DNA of 64,000 nt from Struthidea cinerea. Lineage: Eukaryota > Chordata > Aves > Passeriformes > Corcoracidae. The position numbers and the translations under genes are program-made. Below are positions 1 through 12,300 of this stretch, one piece after another (the first letter of the stretch is position 1; every line of letters starts with the position of its first letter). The stretch spans positions 900,721-964,720 of the forward strand of contig VZTI01001820.1 of the NCBI GenBank assembly GCA_013397865.1. The letters are read 5' to 3'. The notes beneath the pieces are model-generated. The model saw nothing but the letters and a program-made list of their open reading frames with translations, was not told the DNA's origin and ran no database searches.

Positions 1-73
1 GGCGCCCGCGGGCACGCCCGGCTCGGCCGTTCCGGCGCCGCCGCGCAGCCGGCTACCGAGGAGCCGGGGGAAG
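1..73 (+). CDS. MTPAP: MTPAP exon 1 (partial), presequence end
   Basis: Reading in frame 1 gives 24 codons plus one base before a GTAGGG donor at position 74. That phase fits exon 2, where the split codon becomes Asp. The peptide is rich in Arg, Ala and Gly, as expected for a mitochondrial targeting region. The start codon and any 5' UTR are upstream of the window. Confidence 0.85.
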
Positions 74-310
74 GTAGGGACGGGTCGCCGGGCCGCGAGC
101 CTCGGTGCCGCACAGTGGGCTGTGCCGGGGATGTGGGGAGGGAGCGGTCGCCTGTCCCGCTCGGCCCCACCGGAGGCGCCGGGGCAGTGCCCACGTCCTG
201 GGCGTGAGGAGCCCCGCAGGGCCCGGGCAGCCCGGCCGGGCGGTGGGGTCGGCTTGTGCCTTCCCGGGCTGCAGCCCCGGAGGCCAGAGTCCGCTGTCCG
301 TGCCCGGGAC
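1..310. promoter_or_regulatory. CpG-rich 5' end of MTPAP (promoter-proximal CpG island)
   Basis: The first roughly 300 bases are very GC-rich with many CpG dinucleotides, and then composition drops sharply to the AT-rich intron background. This is the usual picture of a housekeeping-gene CpG island spanning exon 1 and the start of intron 1. The core promoter itself is not in the window. Confidence 0.6.
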
Positions 311-3300
311 TCGGTTTGTTAAACCTAGATACCAGCTGGAGGTAAATCAAATGACGGGGCTTATCCCGGGAGACCCCCTCAAAAAGGCACAGGAAACGTG
401 AGACTGGCGCTGTGTCTTTACTACAAACCGAGAACTAGTGAGGGGTGTCCATTGCTGCTGTGCATCAGTGCCATGCTCAGGCTGTGCAAAGGACAGCAGA
501 GCCAGAAGAAGTCAGATCACATCACGTCTGTAGTGACTAGGCATGTACAGGTAGTAAATCAGGCAAAAATCACAGCCGTTCTGGCCCAATGCAGAGACTT
601 CCTGTTCATGTCACCATGTCACGACTTGTCTTTTCTGCATCTTGGTTACGTCATCCTTCTCTGTTGCTATGGAAACTGTGATCGTTATCATCTTCATAAA
701 GTGCTTCCTTAGTTTTTCTGATGAAAAATGTTGCATAAAACTAAGCTGTTGAAAGAGCTGCTGTGCTTATTATTTGCAAGCCTCTGTGATAGCTCCGTAA
801 ACTTGTAAAATAAAGGATTTTAAAAAAATAAATACTATCAAGTAATACTAACAATTATGTAATAATACTTACAGGTTTTTTTAAGGCCACACTATCCCAT
901 GGGTTCTCCAAAACCAAAACCACAAAAACATAGAATAAAGAGCTCTCTATTGAATCTTCCTGTGGCAGATAGTAGCTGCTGGGAAATGCTCCCCAGCTTC
1001 CCAATTCGAATGACAGAAGTGTTAACAGTTAACAGTTAACAGCTTCAGGCTCAGCTGATGTGATGTGGTCAGTGGATTAGTTTGAAAGCTATGCAGGGCA
1101 GTGATCATGGTTTCGGATTTGGGATATGGCCCCTTTGCCTGTATGCAGTGAGGAAAAAAAGTTCCATGTTTCTGGATGTTCAGCATGTCTCGATTCCATG
1201 TGAATTCTGGAGGCTGTCAGCAGCAATACAGATTGTCAGTAGTGTGATGAGATATGACTGGTCTGTGGGTTTATTGTACTGGAGTAGATGAAAGTGTATT
1301 AGTAAGTGAAAATTTTGAGTGGGAGTTTACTGTAAAGGATGGTGCTGAGTTGTAAAAATAGCAAGTGTTGAATTGTTCTGAAGTGCTGGTTTTGTGGTGG
1401 TGATGAGAGATTATCATTTCAGTGAAGCTTGCCGAAGGTCTAGACCTGCCTCACAGCCTAGCTGGCATTTCCAGACTCTTGTGTCTGCTGGTTTTTGATG
1501 GTGAACAGCAAATTAAAGAACAAAGATTCCCTGTGTTATGAAGCTTCCTGTGCATCAGGGGAAGTCAATATTGTTTTCTTCCTACCTTTCCTACTTCTTG
1601 TTATTATGAATGTATGCATTTGTGAGAGAAATAACACTTATATTTCTTTCTTTCATTCAATTTTCATTGTCTTTCATTCATTATTCATTTTTTTCATTTT
1701 TGCTGTCATGATCTTGGAGAGCCAGGACAAACCTTTGTGCAGTTGGAACAAAGATCCAGAGGAAGAGATTAAGTGTACTAAAACCAGCTATAGATCTTTC
1801 TGTTTGTGTAGAAAAGCCTTGGTGCTTGTTTCTTCTCACAGATGCTGAAGTCAGTACCAGAAAGAAGACATTTGCTGAAGTGCAAACAGAGCGGCTGGAT
1901 CAAGCTGAACGGACTGTTTTAATTAAGTGCCCATCAAAAGTTAATGAAAAAAAATTATTGCAGTACTTATCCAGTCATGGAAATGTTAAGAGTCATTTCT
2001 TTTTTGAAAATCATGTAAGTAATTAACAATGTAAGCTAAAATCTAGACTTGGATAAAAAGAAATACCAGAAAGAAAATTTGGTTAAGGCCTCATACATAA
2101 ATTGAGCAAATTATGTACAATTATATACAATTAGTGTATTCGATCAGTTTTTATCTGTGCTAATGTTCACAAGTTGTTGAGCAGTTGATTTTTATTCATA
2201 AATCAGCTAAGCAACACTGAGGAATAGCCAGCAACCTTTTTTACTCTAAATCTTTGAAACTTTTACATAGCACCATTCATTTTTCTAACAATAGAGATAG
2301 CTCATTTTTTTTGTGTTTCTTGAGTATTTCAGTTGTGAAGATTAATATATTTCAGAACTTTTTATGTTTAGTGCTTACTGCTAAGAATAGTACATCTTAA
2401 ATACTTTTAACCTCTTGTGAAAAAGCATCTAAAATGTGTTGAAATACAGAACCTAGCATTTGGCTTCAGGGCTGTCATATTAATGTGTCTCAGTAGCCCC
2501 AGGAACATCTCAATAATATCAGTACAATGAGTTCAAGCATTATATGCATTTATCTAACCCTATTTCCATTCTTAATGTTTTAGGGCATCAGTGCTTTAAT
2601 AGAGTTTTCAGAAAAGAGCAGTATAGCCTCATTACAGGATGCTGTTGGAATCCCAGGTGCTTCAGAGCATCATGTTGTCCCATTTAAATCAAGACTTTTT
2701 ACTTTCACACTGAAAAACCCAGTGAGTCAACGCGTGGAAGAGACACCACTTCACCTCTCTCCTCAGTGTCACATTCCAGTGAAAGACCTTATTCAAAAGC
2801 TTTGTCTTGCAGACAGTGTAAGTAGAGGTTTCTAGATGTCTCTTAATTAAAAATGAACCATGTTCATTTCAGATTTGCAAGTGGTCATGTGAAACTTATA
2901 AAGCAATTTATGTTTATTTTAAAAAGTAATGTATTAGAATTTTGTGGGAATGGTTCTCCTATATTGAAATATATAAATGAAATTGTCAATTTTAGTTGTG
3001 AAAATAATTTCTCTGTATGAAAGAAACCTTTTTGAAATTTATAAAATTACCTAATTGCATTGCTAGTAAATAGATGAAAATATATTCAATAGGTAGAACA
3101 TGGCTCATTATATTTTTACAGTGTTTATTTTCTGAACTAGATAAGCAGTCAGATGTACATTCTACTGAATGAGTATCAGCTTACAGAAGAAAACATCAAG
3201 CTCCGATTTCTGGCCTGTTCTTTGGTTCGGGATTTTGCACGTGCATATTTCCCAGACAGCATGGTAAAGCCATTTGGCTCTTCAGTCAACACATTTGGCA

Positions 3301-6300
3301 AACTGGGATCCGATGTGGACATGTTTTTGGACTTCCATGATACAGGAAAGCATGCTACAAAAATGGTAAGATTATGCTGTGCATCTTCAGTTGTTGGATT
3401 TCTTCAACAGAGCAGCTCATTTGCTGTTTCACACATAGGAATCAGTTTATTTTTATTTAGGTTTTACATGGGTTCATACTACAGAGTGCGAGCAAGTTTA
3501 TTTGAATGTTTGGATTTGAAGACTTTCAAAAATTAAATGTGACATGGAAGAGATTTTCTTTGCAATAGGAAGAAAATGATCTGGTGTTCTAGTTTGAAAA
3601 CAAACCGGTGGGAGGCACCAAGTCCGAATAACAATTTAATAGGGAAATAAAAAAAAAAAGGTAAAGGCAGAAAACAGTGGGTTAAACTGAGAGAGTCAGG
3701 ATACAACCTGACACCCTGTTAATCAGGGTGGTGGTAGCAGTCCGATAAGGTGGTGGCTGCAGTCCTCCCAAAGTAGTGGATGTGGCTCTGTCGAAGCGGT
3801 GGTCCGGTAGAAGGGTCTGCTCTTCCTCAGAAGGTCCAGTGGTGGCTATGTAACTCCTGTCCTCTGGGAAATCCAGTGGAAAAATTGTCTGTGATGTTCG
3901 GAATCTCAGATTATATCCAGGATGGAATGCTTGGTTCCTCCTTCTGGGTGGAGCATCTCTCAATGGGATGATGAGTCATGAGGCCAGGTGTTGATGGGCT
4001 CATTAGCAGAAGATAGTCAGGAGGGAGTTATCTCTGAGTCATACCAGGGCATTGATGGGCCATTAATAGAAAGATAGTCCAGAGGGAGGAGGCCAGGAAA
4101 CACTGCCCCACCTGGTTTCCACAGCTCATGTGGATGGTAACAGAATATACTGCAACCCAGGACAGGTGTTTACATGAATTTTGTACTATTAAGGTGAATT
4201 TCACTATGAAGAAAACCCTCATCCTCCAAAACTGTTTCAGCAGAGTCAGACCTTCCCATTCTACTGTTGCATTTTCTTCTCTGTAGCTTCTGTGCTTCAG
4301 CCATGCTCTGTTAAAGCTTGACTTTGTGTTTTAGGGTCCTCCATGTTCTAAAGCAAAGTAAGTTTGTGCATGTGTGCACATCTGCGTTTTGGGAGGATTG
4401 TCAGGTTCTTTTCCTTACCTTAAAGAGATGACTTTATGCTCCAGGAAAGTTACTGGATTATGTACTGGGGTGTATGTGTATGTGTACACACACATCAAGT
4501 GTGTGGAGGTGTGAAAGCTCAGGATGTGGGATAGTAATGGTGGATACTTACAGGTGACACACTGTCCAGAGAAAATTTCCATGTTAACAGCACCTGATTT
4601 TCATTGTGAAGGGAATTAGTTGGCTTACTTCTTGAAAGGAGCTTGAGTGTGAGCTTTTATATGTGAACTGTAGACGTTTTGGGGACCAGGACCCACGAGC
4701 AAACAGGAACTGAGCCAAATCAATAATGCAGATGCTTTCAGTTGTCAGACTTTACATAAGGTACCTCGTAGTTATTCAAATGCCTCATTGATAATACAGC
4801 AGTAAGCATCAAGACAAGCAGTGAGTACTAAGCACGCATAGAGTCTTGAAATTGAATTTGTTGACCAAAGCATGGAATTTACACCACTACCTTGAGAAGC
4901 CCAGGGTTACAAGACCTCCAGTAAGCAGTATGCAGTCAGCAGTCTTGCCTTTTTCAGTGCACATACTAAATTTCATCTGAATTGTGTCTTTACCAATAGT
5001 GTGATTTGGAAACTTGCACTATGTATCTGAGTTCACATGTTTAGTTTAGTTACTTAGTATTTGAGCAGCTTCGAATTGTAATGGTTATTTACAGTGTGTT
5101 CTGTCTTGGGACTTGTGCATGTAGGCATAGAGAATAGGAAAGGATTAGACCAGGCGTTTTTGGGAGGATCTTATGTCTTGCTGCTGGTTTTTGGCTGTGA
5201 ATGGTGTAAGTATCCTGTAAGACTGGAGAATGAAATAGGAGAGATAATGAGAATCAGGATAGGAAAAAGGGTGAATTGGGTCAGAAACACCCAGTGGAGA
5301 AGTTGGGATTCTTCACAGATTCTGAATGAATAATCAAGTAAATGATTCTTGTGTTGTGAAAACTTCTCTTTTTATTTGTGTGGTGACAGATAGTTTGGGA
5401 AAAACTAGCTCTGTTTTCCTTAAAAGACAATGGGCTTAAGCTTTTGCAGATTGAAAATTCTCTCAGCTTTTCTATACAATTTGTATATTGCCATGTAAGT
5501 TACTTTTAAAGAAATAATCCTTCAAATGTATATAGTTTTTAGTAGTACTGCAGTGATAAAACGCAATGAAAGCAAATATGTCAGCTGAAGAGAACGATCA
5601 TCGTGTGTGTGAAGTGTTAAAATCTAGAAACACTTTACATTTGAACAGTGAAGTTGCCTCTTAAATCTTGAAGGAATACCTTTCAAGTATAAAATGTCTA
5701 TTTTCAAAGCATGTATGTTCAGTAGTTGTTTCTTTAATATGTGTCCTTTGTGGAGATAGAAGTTCTATTGTGAAATGTAGAGTATTTGATGATAGCAGCT
5801 GTGATTACCTGTGGATGGTTGAGAGACTTATTACTGTGGGGGAGACAAAGGGGAGAGGTAGCTTTAGTTACAAGGTGATTTAGCAACAGTGGAAAAGGTA
5901 TCTTCTGATTTCTTCACTTTTGTAGCCTTTCAAAAAGGTGCCAACAATGGAGGAGGATCAGGCATTTCAGCACCTATTTACATGAAATAACTGTTCTTGA
6001 GCCTTATGGCAAACTGATTACTAATTGTAAATTAAAAAAAGGGGCAAAAGGGGGAACATTCTTTACCAAGAGTGGATTATCAGTACAGTGCTAGACCACA
6101 GATAGGGCATTTTTAACCCATGGGCAGTTTGGGAGGTTAATGAGTGACTTAGAAGAGGGCTCTGTGATATTTTTAGAGTAGTGGTTTTTGTTGAAACAGT
6201 TATGCTTCTTGGTTACTGTATCAGTTTACCCAAAAGTAATAGTTTACCTGTACTTGCTGTTTTAGGTGACATGGCAAGAATAGGAGAACCACAGGGTTTG

Positions 6301-9300
6301 GGCAAGTGTATCAGTACTTCATACCCCCTCGCCAAGACCAAAGCTATATATGAAGGTTCTATTAATTACTAAGAATATCTACTTTATCACTATAAAAAAG
6401 TCTTCATCCAGTTTTTGAAAGATAGGTGCTGTCTGGAAAGGCTCATTGTGGTTTTTGTCACAAGTATAAATATCAACACCAGCCCACCGCAGGTCAGCTG
6501 AGTCCCCATCTTTATCTTTCCTGTTAACTACCTCGGTGTTGATAGTTACAGGCTCCTTTCACTTAGAGCCAGCCTTACTGCAGCGTGCAGCTACACAGCC
6601 AGATGGGATTAGGGACCGCTGTCCTGGCGTGTTCCAGCACACGTGGTGCTGACTGGAGAGCCATTGGCAGGAGGGGAGCAGGAGCAGTCACCTCGGTGAT
6701 TGTCAGAGAGACTCAGAAATTCAGCACCTGGAGTGACTTTATGGGAAAGGTTGCAAGGTCCGTAACTTTGGAATTGTTTCACCTGTCTGTGACATCACTA
6801 ATTTGTGGACAACAAAAGTAACATGCTCTGTGTTTCAGTTACTGGTTAGATCACTGTAATTTTGTTTATACAGTATGCACTCACGCATGACATATTCCAA
6901 GGGGGAGGATAAGTCAGTGTCAAGTATTGGACTAGCAAGCAAAATTAGCTGATGTCTTAAAAACACGGACTATAAAGAAAACAGAGATTTCACAGGTATT
7001 TTATTGAGGTAAAAACTACAAATATAACAAATCAAAATATGAAGACCTACAGAGAAGTTGATTTCTGATGTTAGAATATATCTTCACAATATTTTTGTCT
7101 TTCAGGGAAACTATATATGACATAAATTGATTATTTTAAAGTCTTACAGAATCTTACCTTAATTTTGAAGGATTAAGCAATTTGTGTGCTAATTTTTTTT
7201 ACTTTTTTTAAATGAAAAAGACTTTTTTCTTTACACTGCTACTTGTTTTTCTAATAATGCATTGTTTTTTGAGGATTTGAAATGGAATTACTAGTAGTTT
7301 GAAATGACTGGTAGTTTGGTTGTGTTGTCCCTCTGTAATTGTATGCTCCTCTTTTGCAGTCAGAGCATTTATGCTCCCCAGAATTACTTTTTTTAGCCAG
7401 TAGTGAGATGTAGTACTGTTATACTTCTGTTTGAACGCGTAGCTTTATAGTAAGTTGATCACTGTTAACCGGGAAAAATTGAATCACCAAAAAAGAATGT
7501 GAAAGAGAGAGCAATATGTTTTTACCTATTTTAAGTTCGGTGGACTGCTTTGATTAATTCTTGTCTTTCAGTTCTAGTTGTATGAACTCCTTTGCAAATT
7601 GCTGTGGTCTTTCAGAAGTATTTTTAGATGTCTCTTTTGCTCGAGAGTTAACAGCTTGCTTTTGAAATTCTGTGTTAGAAAAAAGGTCCCTTTGAAATGG
7701 AGTATCAAATGAAAAGATTACCATCGGAAAGATTAGCAACTCAGAGGATTCTTTCTGTGATTGGTGACTGCCTTGATAATTTTGGTCCTGGGTGTGCGAA
7801 TGTACAGAAGATACTCAATGCCCGCTGCCCTCTGGTAAAATTTTCCCATCAGCCGACAGGATTCCAGTGTGATCTGTCAGTGAGCAACAGGTGAGACCTG
7901 GTTTTAAAAAGTTTGCAGAGAATTCTGATGTACTTAAAATGTTCTGAAAACCGGTAATACCAACTGTTTAGTCTTCTCCTTTCCATGTTCCTAACAAATG
8001 TTAATGTTGGCTCTGAAAGTAAAAAGGCTATTTTTTTGATTTCTAGAGCTTAGAGTTTGATGTCCTTAAGTTATCTTTCTTCAGCATTGGAAATAGTTGC
8101 TAGCTCAAGCTGAAGACTCAAAAACCAGCCTATGGAATAAGGTTATAAAACTGGAAAGAAGGCAGTCAGCGTTCATTAGTCATTACTTCCCTTTGGCGTA
8201 TGCACAGCCTTTCTTGATTGCTTTTCAGATTAAGCAGCTCCAGAATGTTAATTTTTAGTGCTTTGGCTTCTAGTTATTGTGGTGTCCTTTCCTTCTTCTT
8301 AAGGGCCGGCATACACCTGTTTGCTGGGAAGATCCCCTGGATGCCTGGTGAATTCCCGGCGTCGGGAAGGGGAGGGAGCCTGCGGTGTTCCCGCCGTGCG
8401 GGGCCGCTCGCAGCAGTGTCCGCTAGGGGGCGCCGGCTGCCCAGAAATGCCCCTCAGGGCCCCCCGGCGGCCGCCGAGCACAGAAACGGCCGTGCTGTCC
8501 CTTGTGCTTGTGCTGTCACGCGTTTTAGTTAGAAATACCCCCTCGCTCCAGTAAACAACCCTGGCATACGTGTACGCAGCCGAAAGTGAGTTACTGACCC
8601 TTCTCATTGTTGTTTGGGAATATAAAAATACGTGTGATTATTCTTCAGGATACCAGTGACAGGACCCAAGGGAATGGCCTGAAGTTGTGTCAGGGCAGGT
8701 TTAGGCTGGGTATTAGGAAAAGGTTCATCACCCACAGGGTGGTCGAGCCCTGTAACAGGCTCTCCAGGGAAGTGATTACAGCACCAGCCTGACAGAGTTC
8801 AAGAAGCTTTTGGACAATGCTCTCAGGCACAGGGTATGACTCTTGGGGATGCCCTGGCAGGAACAGGAATTGGACTTTCGTGATCCTTGTGGGCCCCTTC
8901 CAATTCAGAATATTTCGTGATTCTGTGATACCAGTTTCAGTGCAGTTTTGTGATTTGTCTACATTAGATACAGTCAGATCAGATATACTGAGTTTTCTGA
9001 ATTACCCAAAGTTCTGTTTCAGAAGATGCAGGAATTGTTAAGGCAGTATTGAACAAGTTTCTTACAATGAAATTACTTCTCTATATGCAGCCACAGTGAA
9101 ATTCAGCATGTAGTTCTGTACAAGGTTCCTTGTAATTCAGTGCTGATGGTTTGGCTGGTTGGGACTGCATTTCTTGTCTTGTTGTCATTTTTACTAGAAA
9201 CAAACCTCTCTGGACACCATGAAACACTTCACAGCTGAAATTTTAGAAGCCCAGGTGTTAGAAAATTTTGACCTAGTAAATGTCTCCAAAAGGCTATGCT

Positions 9301-12300
9301 GAATTTTTAGAACTATTTATAGCACTTCAGAGTAAAATTGAACCAAAGTAAGTTTTACTCTCGTACTGTGTTCTTTTTTTTTCTACTTTTTCTTTCCCTC
9401 CTATTTGTACAATATATGAATGATTGTATAACAGTGGGATGAAGGAGATCAAAAACTGATCCATCTGAAAACCTTTATCCTTTGAGATTAGTTGTTTTTT
9501 CGGCTTGACTAAGCAGTAATCATTTGAAAATTACCAAACTGACTTGTTTGCAGATTTCATTGTGTCTCTGCACTTAGGTTATTTTTCAGTGCAGCATTTT
9601 ATTACTTTTTACATAAAGGCTGTAAAAGAAGTTCTAGTTATATTTTATTTTATGTTAGGATGGACATATTATCTAATGTACCTCAAAGGCAATTGTGGCT
9701 AAATTATGTTTTTTCACCTCGGTTCTGCATAGTTTGACTCCACAGTATTTGATGATGTTTTTTTATTTTGGGTTTTTTTACCTCCCACTGTGATGTAGAA
9801 CAAGGAAACAGGAAACAGTGCAAATTCAGTATTATTATTTACCCAGAACTGTATCTTTCTTGCTATGGAAAACTACCAGGTATTTAATCCTGGACAATTC
9901 CAAGCATTCCAACCCAAACCATTCTACTATCCTATGATTCTCTTCTATTTTTTAAAATGTGTAAAAGTTGTTGTTTTTTTTTTAAATGGAGGTCCTCTTC
10001 TCTTATAATGAACAATGAACACTGCATCTGATACTTCATAATTGTCTCATCATTTACATGTCTTCTCATTTCTTCTTCAGCATTGCAATAAGAAGTTCAG
10101 AACTCTTGTATATCTATGGCTGTCTTGATTCCCGTGTACGAGCGTTAGTGTTCACTATACGATGTTGGGCCCGTGTTCATGGACTTACAAACAGTGCTCC
10201 TGGCACCTGGATTACAAACTTCTCCCTGACCATGATGGTCATGTTTTTTCTGCAAAAGAGATCACCACCTATCATTCCAACACTAGACCAACTTAAAGAA
10301 CTGGCAGGTAAGCACAGCTGTTTCTGTGTTTATTGCAGTTTATTGTTTATTGCACATTCGTTTTCTGTAAAGTGGTAAATAAACGCAAGCAATTTCTTTA
10401 TGCTCTCAAATACTAATGAATATTATGCGTGCTTTAAGTTTGAGGGAATACACAAGTTTTACATGTATTTTTTAGTGAAAATAATGCATCTTTAAAGGCA
10501 AAATAAATCCCTTTTCAGTACAATACTAATTCCATTTAGAGGGGTTAGACTTATTCTGTGCCTTAGATAATAAAAAGTAATTTATTTGTTCAGTGCTCCT
10601 GTGCTGATTTTTTTTTTTATTTTGTTGTTTAGAAGACCTGCAGGGTCTTGAATGTTTCTGGATTTAAGGGTTTTGTGCAGACTGATGTGATGTATATTGT
10701 TTTATAGATACCAAATGCTTAAAAGAAAGGCTGTATTTTCTTCTCCCAGTTTATAATATCCTTGAGACTGTTCAGGCCATTTGCAAATAATTCTTATATC
10801 TCCACAAGCAAGCTGTTCTGGCAGTTTCATACACAGCATTCAGGGTGTGTTACCTTCAGTGAATCATGTGAAAGTGTAGAGAATGACACCTCAAGTTCTT
10901 GATTCCTCAGTCATGTCTTCTGCTTATTGACATGCTTCCTTGGAAGCTTTGAGTGCTTTCAGTGGAGAAAAAGGTCTATGTTCAGTTGCTTAAAAATAAT
11001 TGTAAACATTTGCATCAGAATTCTGTAGAAATGTTTATACAAAAAAACACGTGTTCTGATATTTTACAAGAATATTCCTAATTCTCTGAAGTTTTTCAGA
11101 AAAAGACAGTGAACACTCTGGGTCTGATTTTTTTTGAAATATTTATGTAGAAGAGTTGTGCTGTTTAGTGTATAATACAGCCCTCTATACAGAGATACCT
11201 TGTTTGTTACTTATTCGAAGTATTTTCAGAGATACGAAGATCTTATTCGTATTCCTGTAGGATTACAATCATTTATCCTATTCCTGTAGCATTTTGAAAA
11301 TGTGTTTGGTCATGATGCTTTTCCTTTGCCCATCTATAGACTTTTTTCTTTTTAATCTTTTACCACTTAAATTGAATCTTAACCTGAAAGTTCACTTGTG
11401 AATTCCTAATTTGATTTGCGTAATAATGGGTAGCATTGATTTCAGTTTTTTATCTGAATTTTATTAAGTACAATGGCATTTTACTGTTTATTACTTCAAA
11501 ATATGCCCACAATTTTTCTTTCAGATGAAAAAGACAAGCATATAATTGGAGGATATGATTGCTCATTTGTTAGTGATTTAAGGAAGATTAAACCTACAAA
11601 AAATACAGAAACGCTTGGTAGGTAGATCTTTCATGAGTTTTCTTTTTTTACAAGGGTATTGAAAATAAACTTTTCCTTAATGTTACTGATGGCTTTTGTT
11701 TTTCTTTCCCTTAGATGTATTGTTGGGTGAGTTTTTTGAATATTTTGGAAACTTTGATTTCAGGAAGAATTCCATAAATCTTCGAAAGGTAAATGGATTT
11801 TAATTGTTCATCATCATCAGTTGAATCTCTCTGTCTGCCATTTGACAAACTACATATGCTAAGCAACAATTTCTGTCATACTGAGTCCTTTCTGTGAAGG
11901 AGGAGTGTTTTCCTCTCGGAGCCCAATAACTTACAATACCATTAAGAACATTTACAGTGTCATTACTTGGATATGGTGGAAAGCAGAAACTGATGCAAAG
12001 CCAGTGTAATTTTACTGGAAAGCCCTGTAATAAAAGTGGCAGTTTTAAAAAATCAAAGCTGTTTTGCTTCTGTGTGAGGAAAACCATTAAAATGTCATGA
12101 TGTCTGTCATAGCAAAAGTCTGCAACAAACCCTGTGTTCTGACAGGCTTTGCATTTAAAGTTGGGAGTCCAGACCCGACCAGAGCCTACTTTAAAACTTA
12201 CAGCTGAGTTCTGGGTATGCTTTTGGCACTGCGGTTTTCTACTGCAGTTTGTATCAGCCTACAGTAACTGTACTGCAGCTCAGTAAGCATGCCATAGCAA

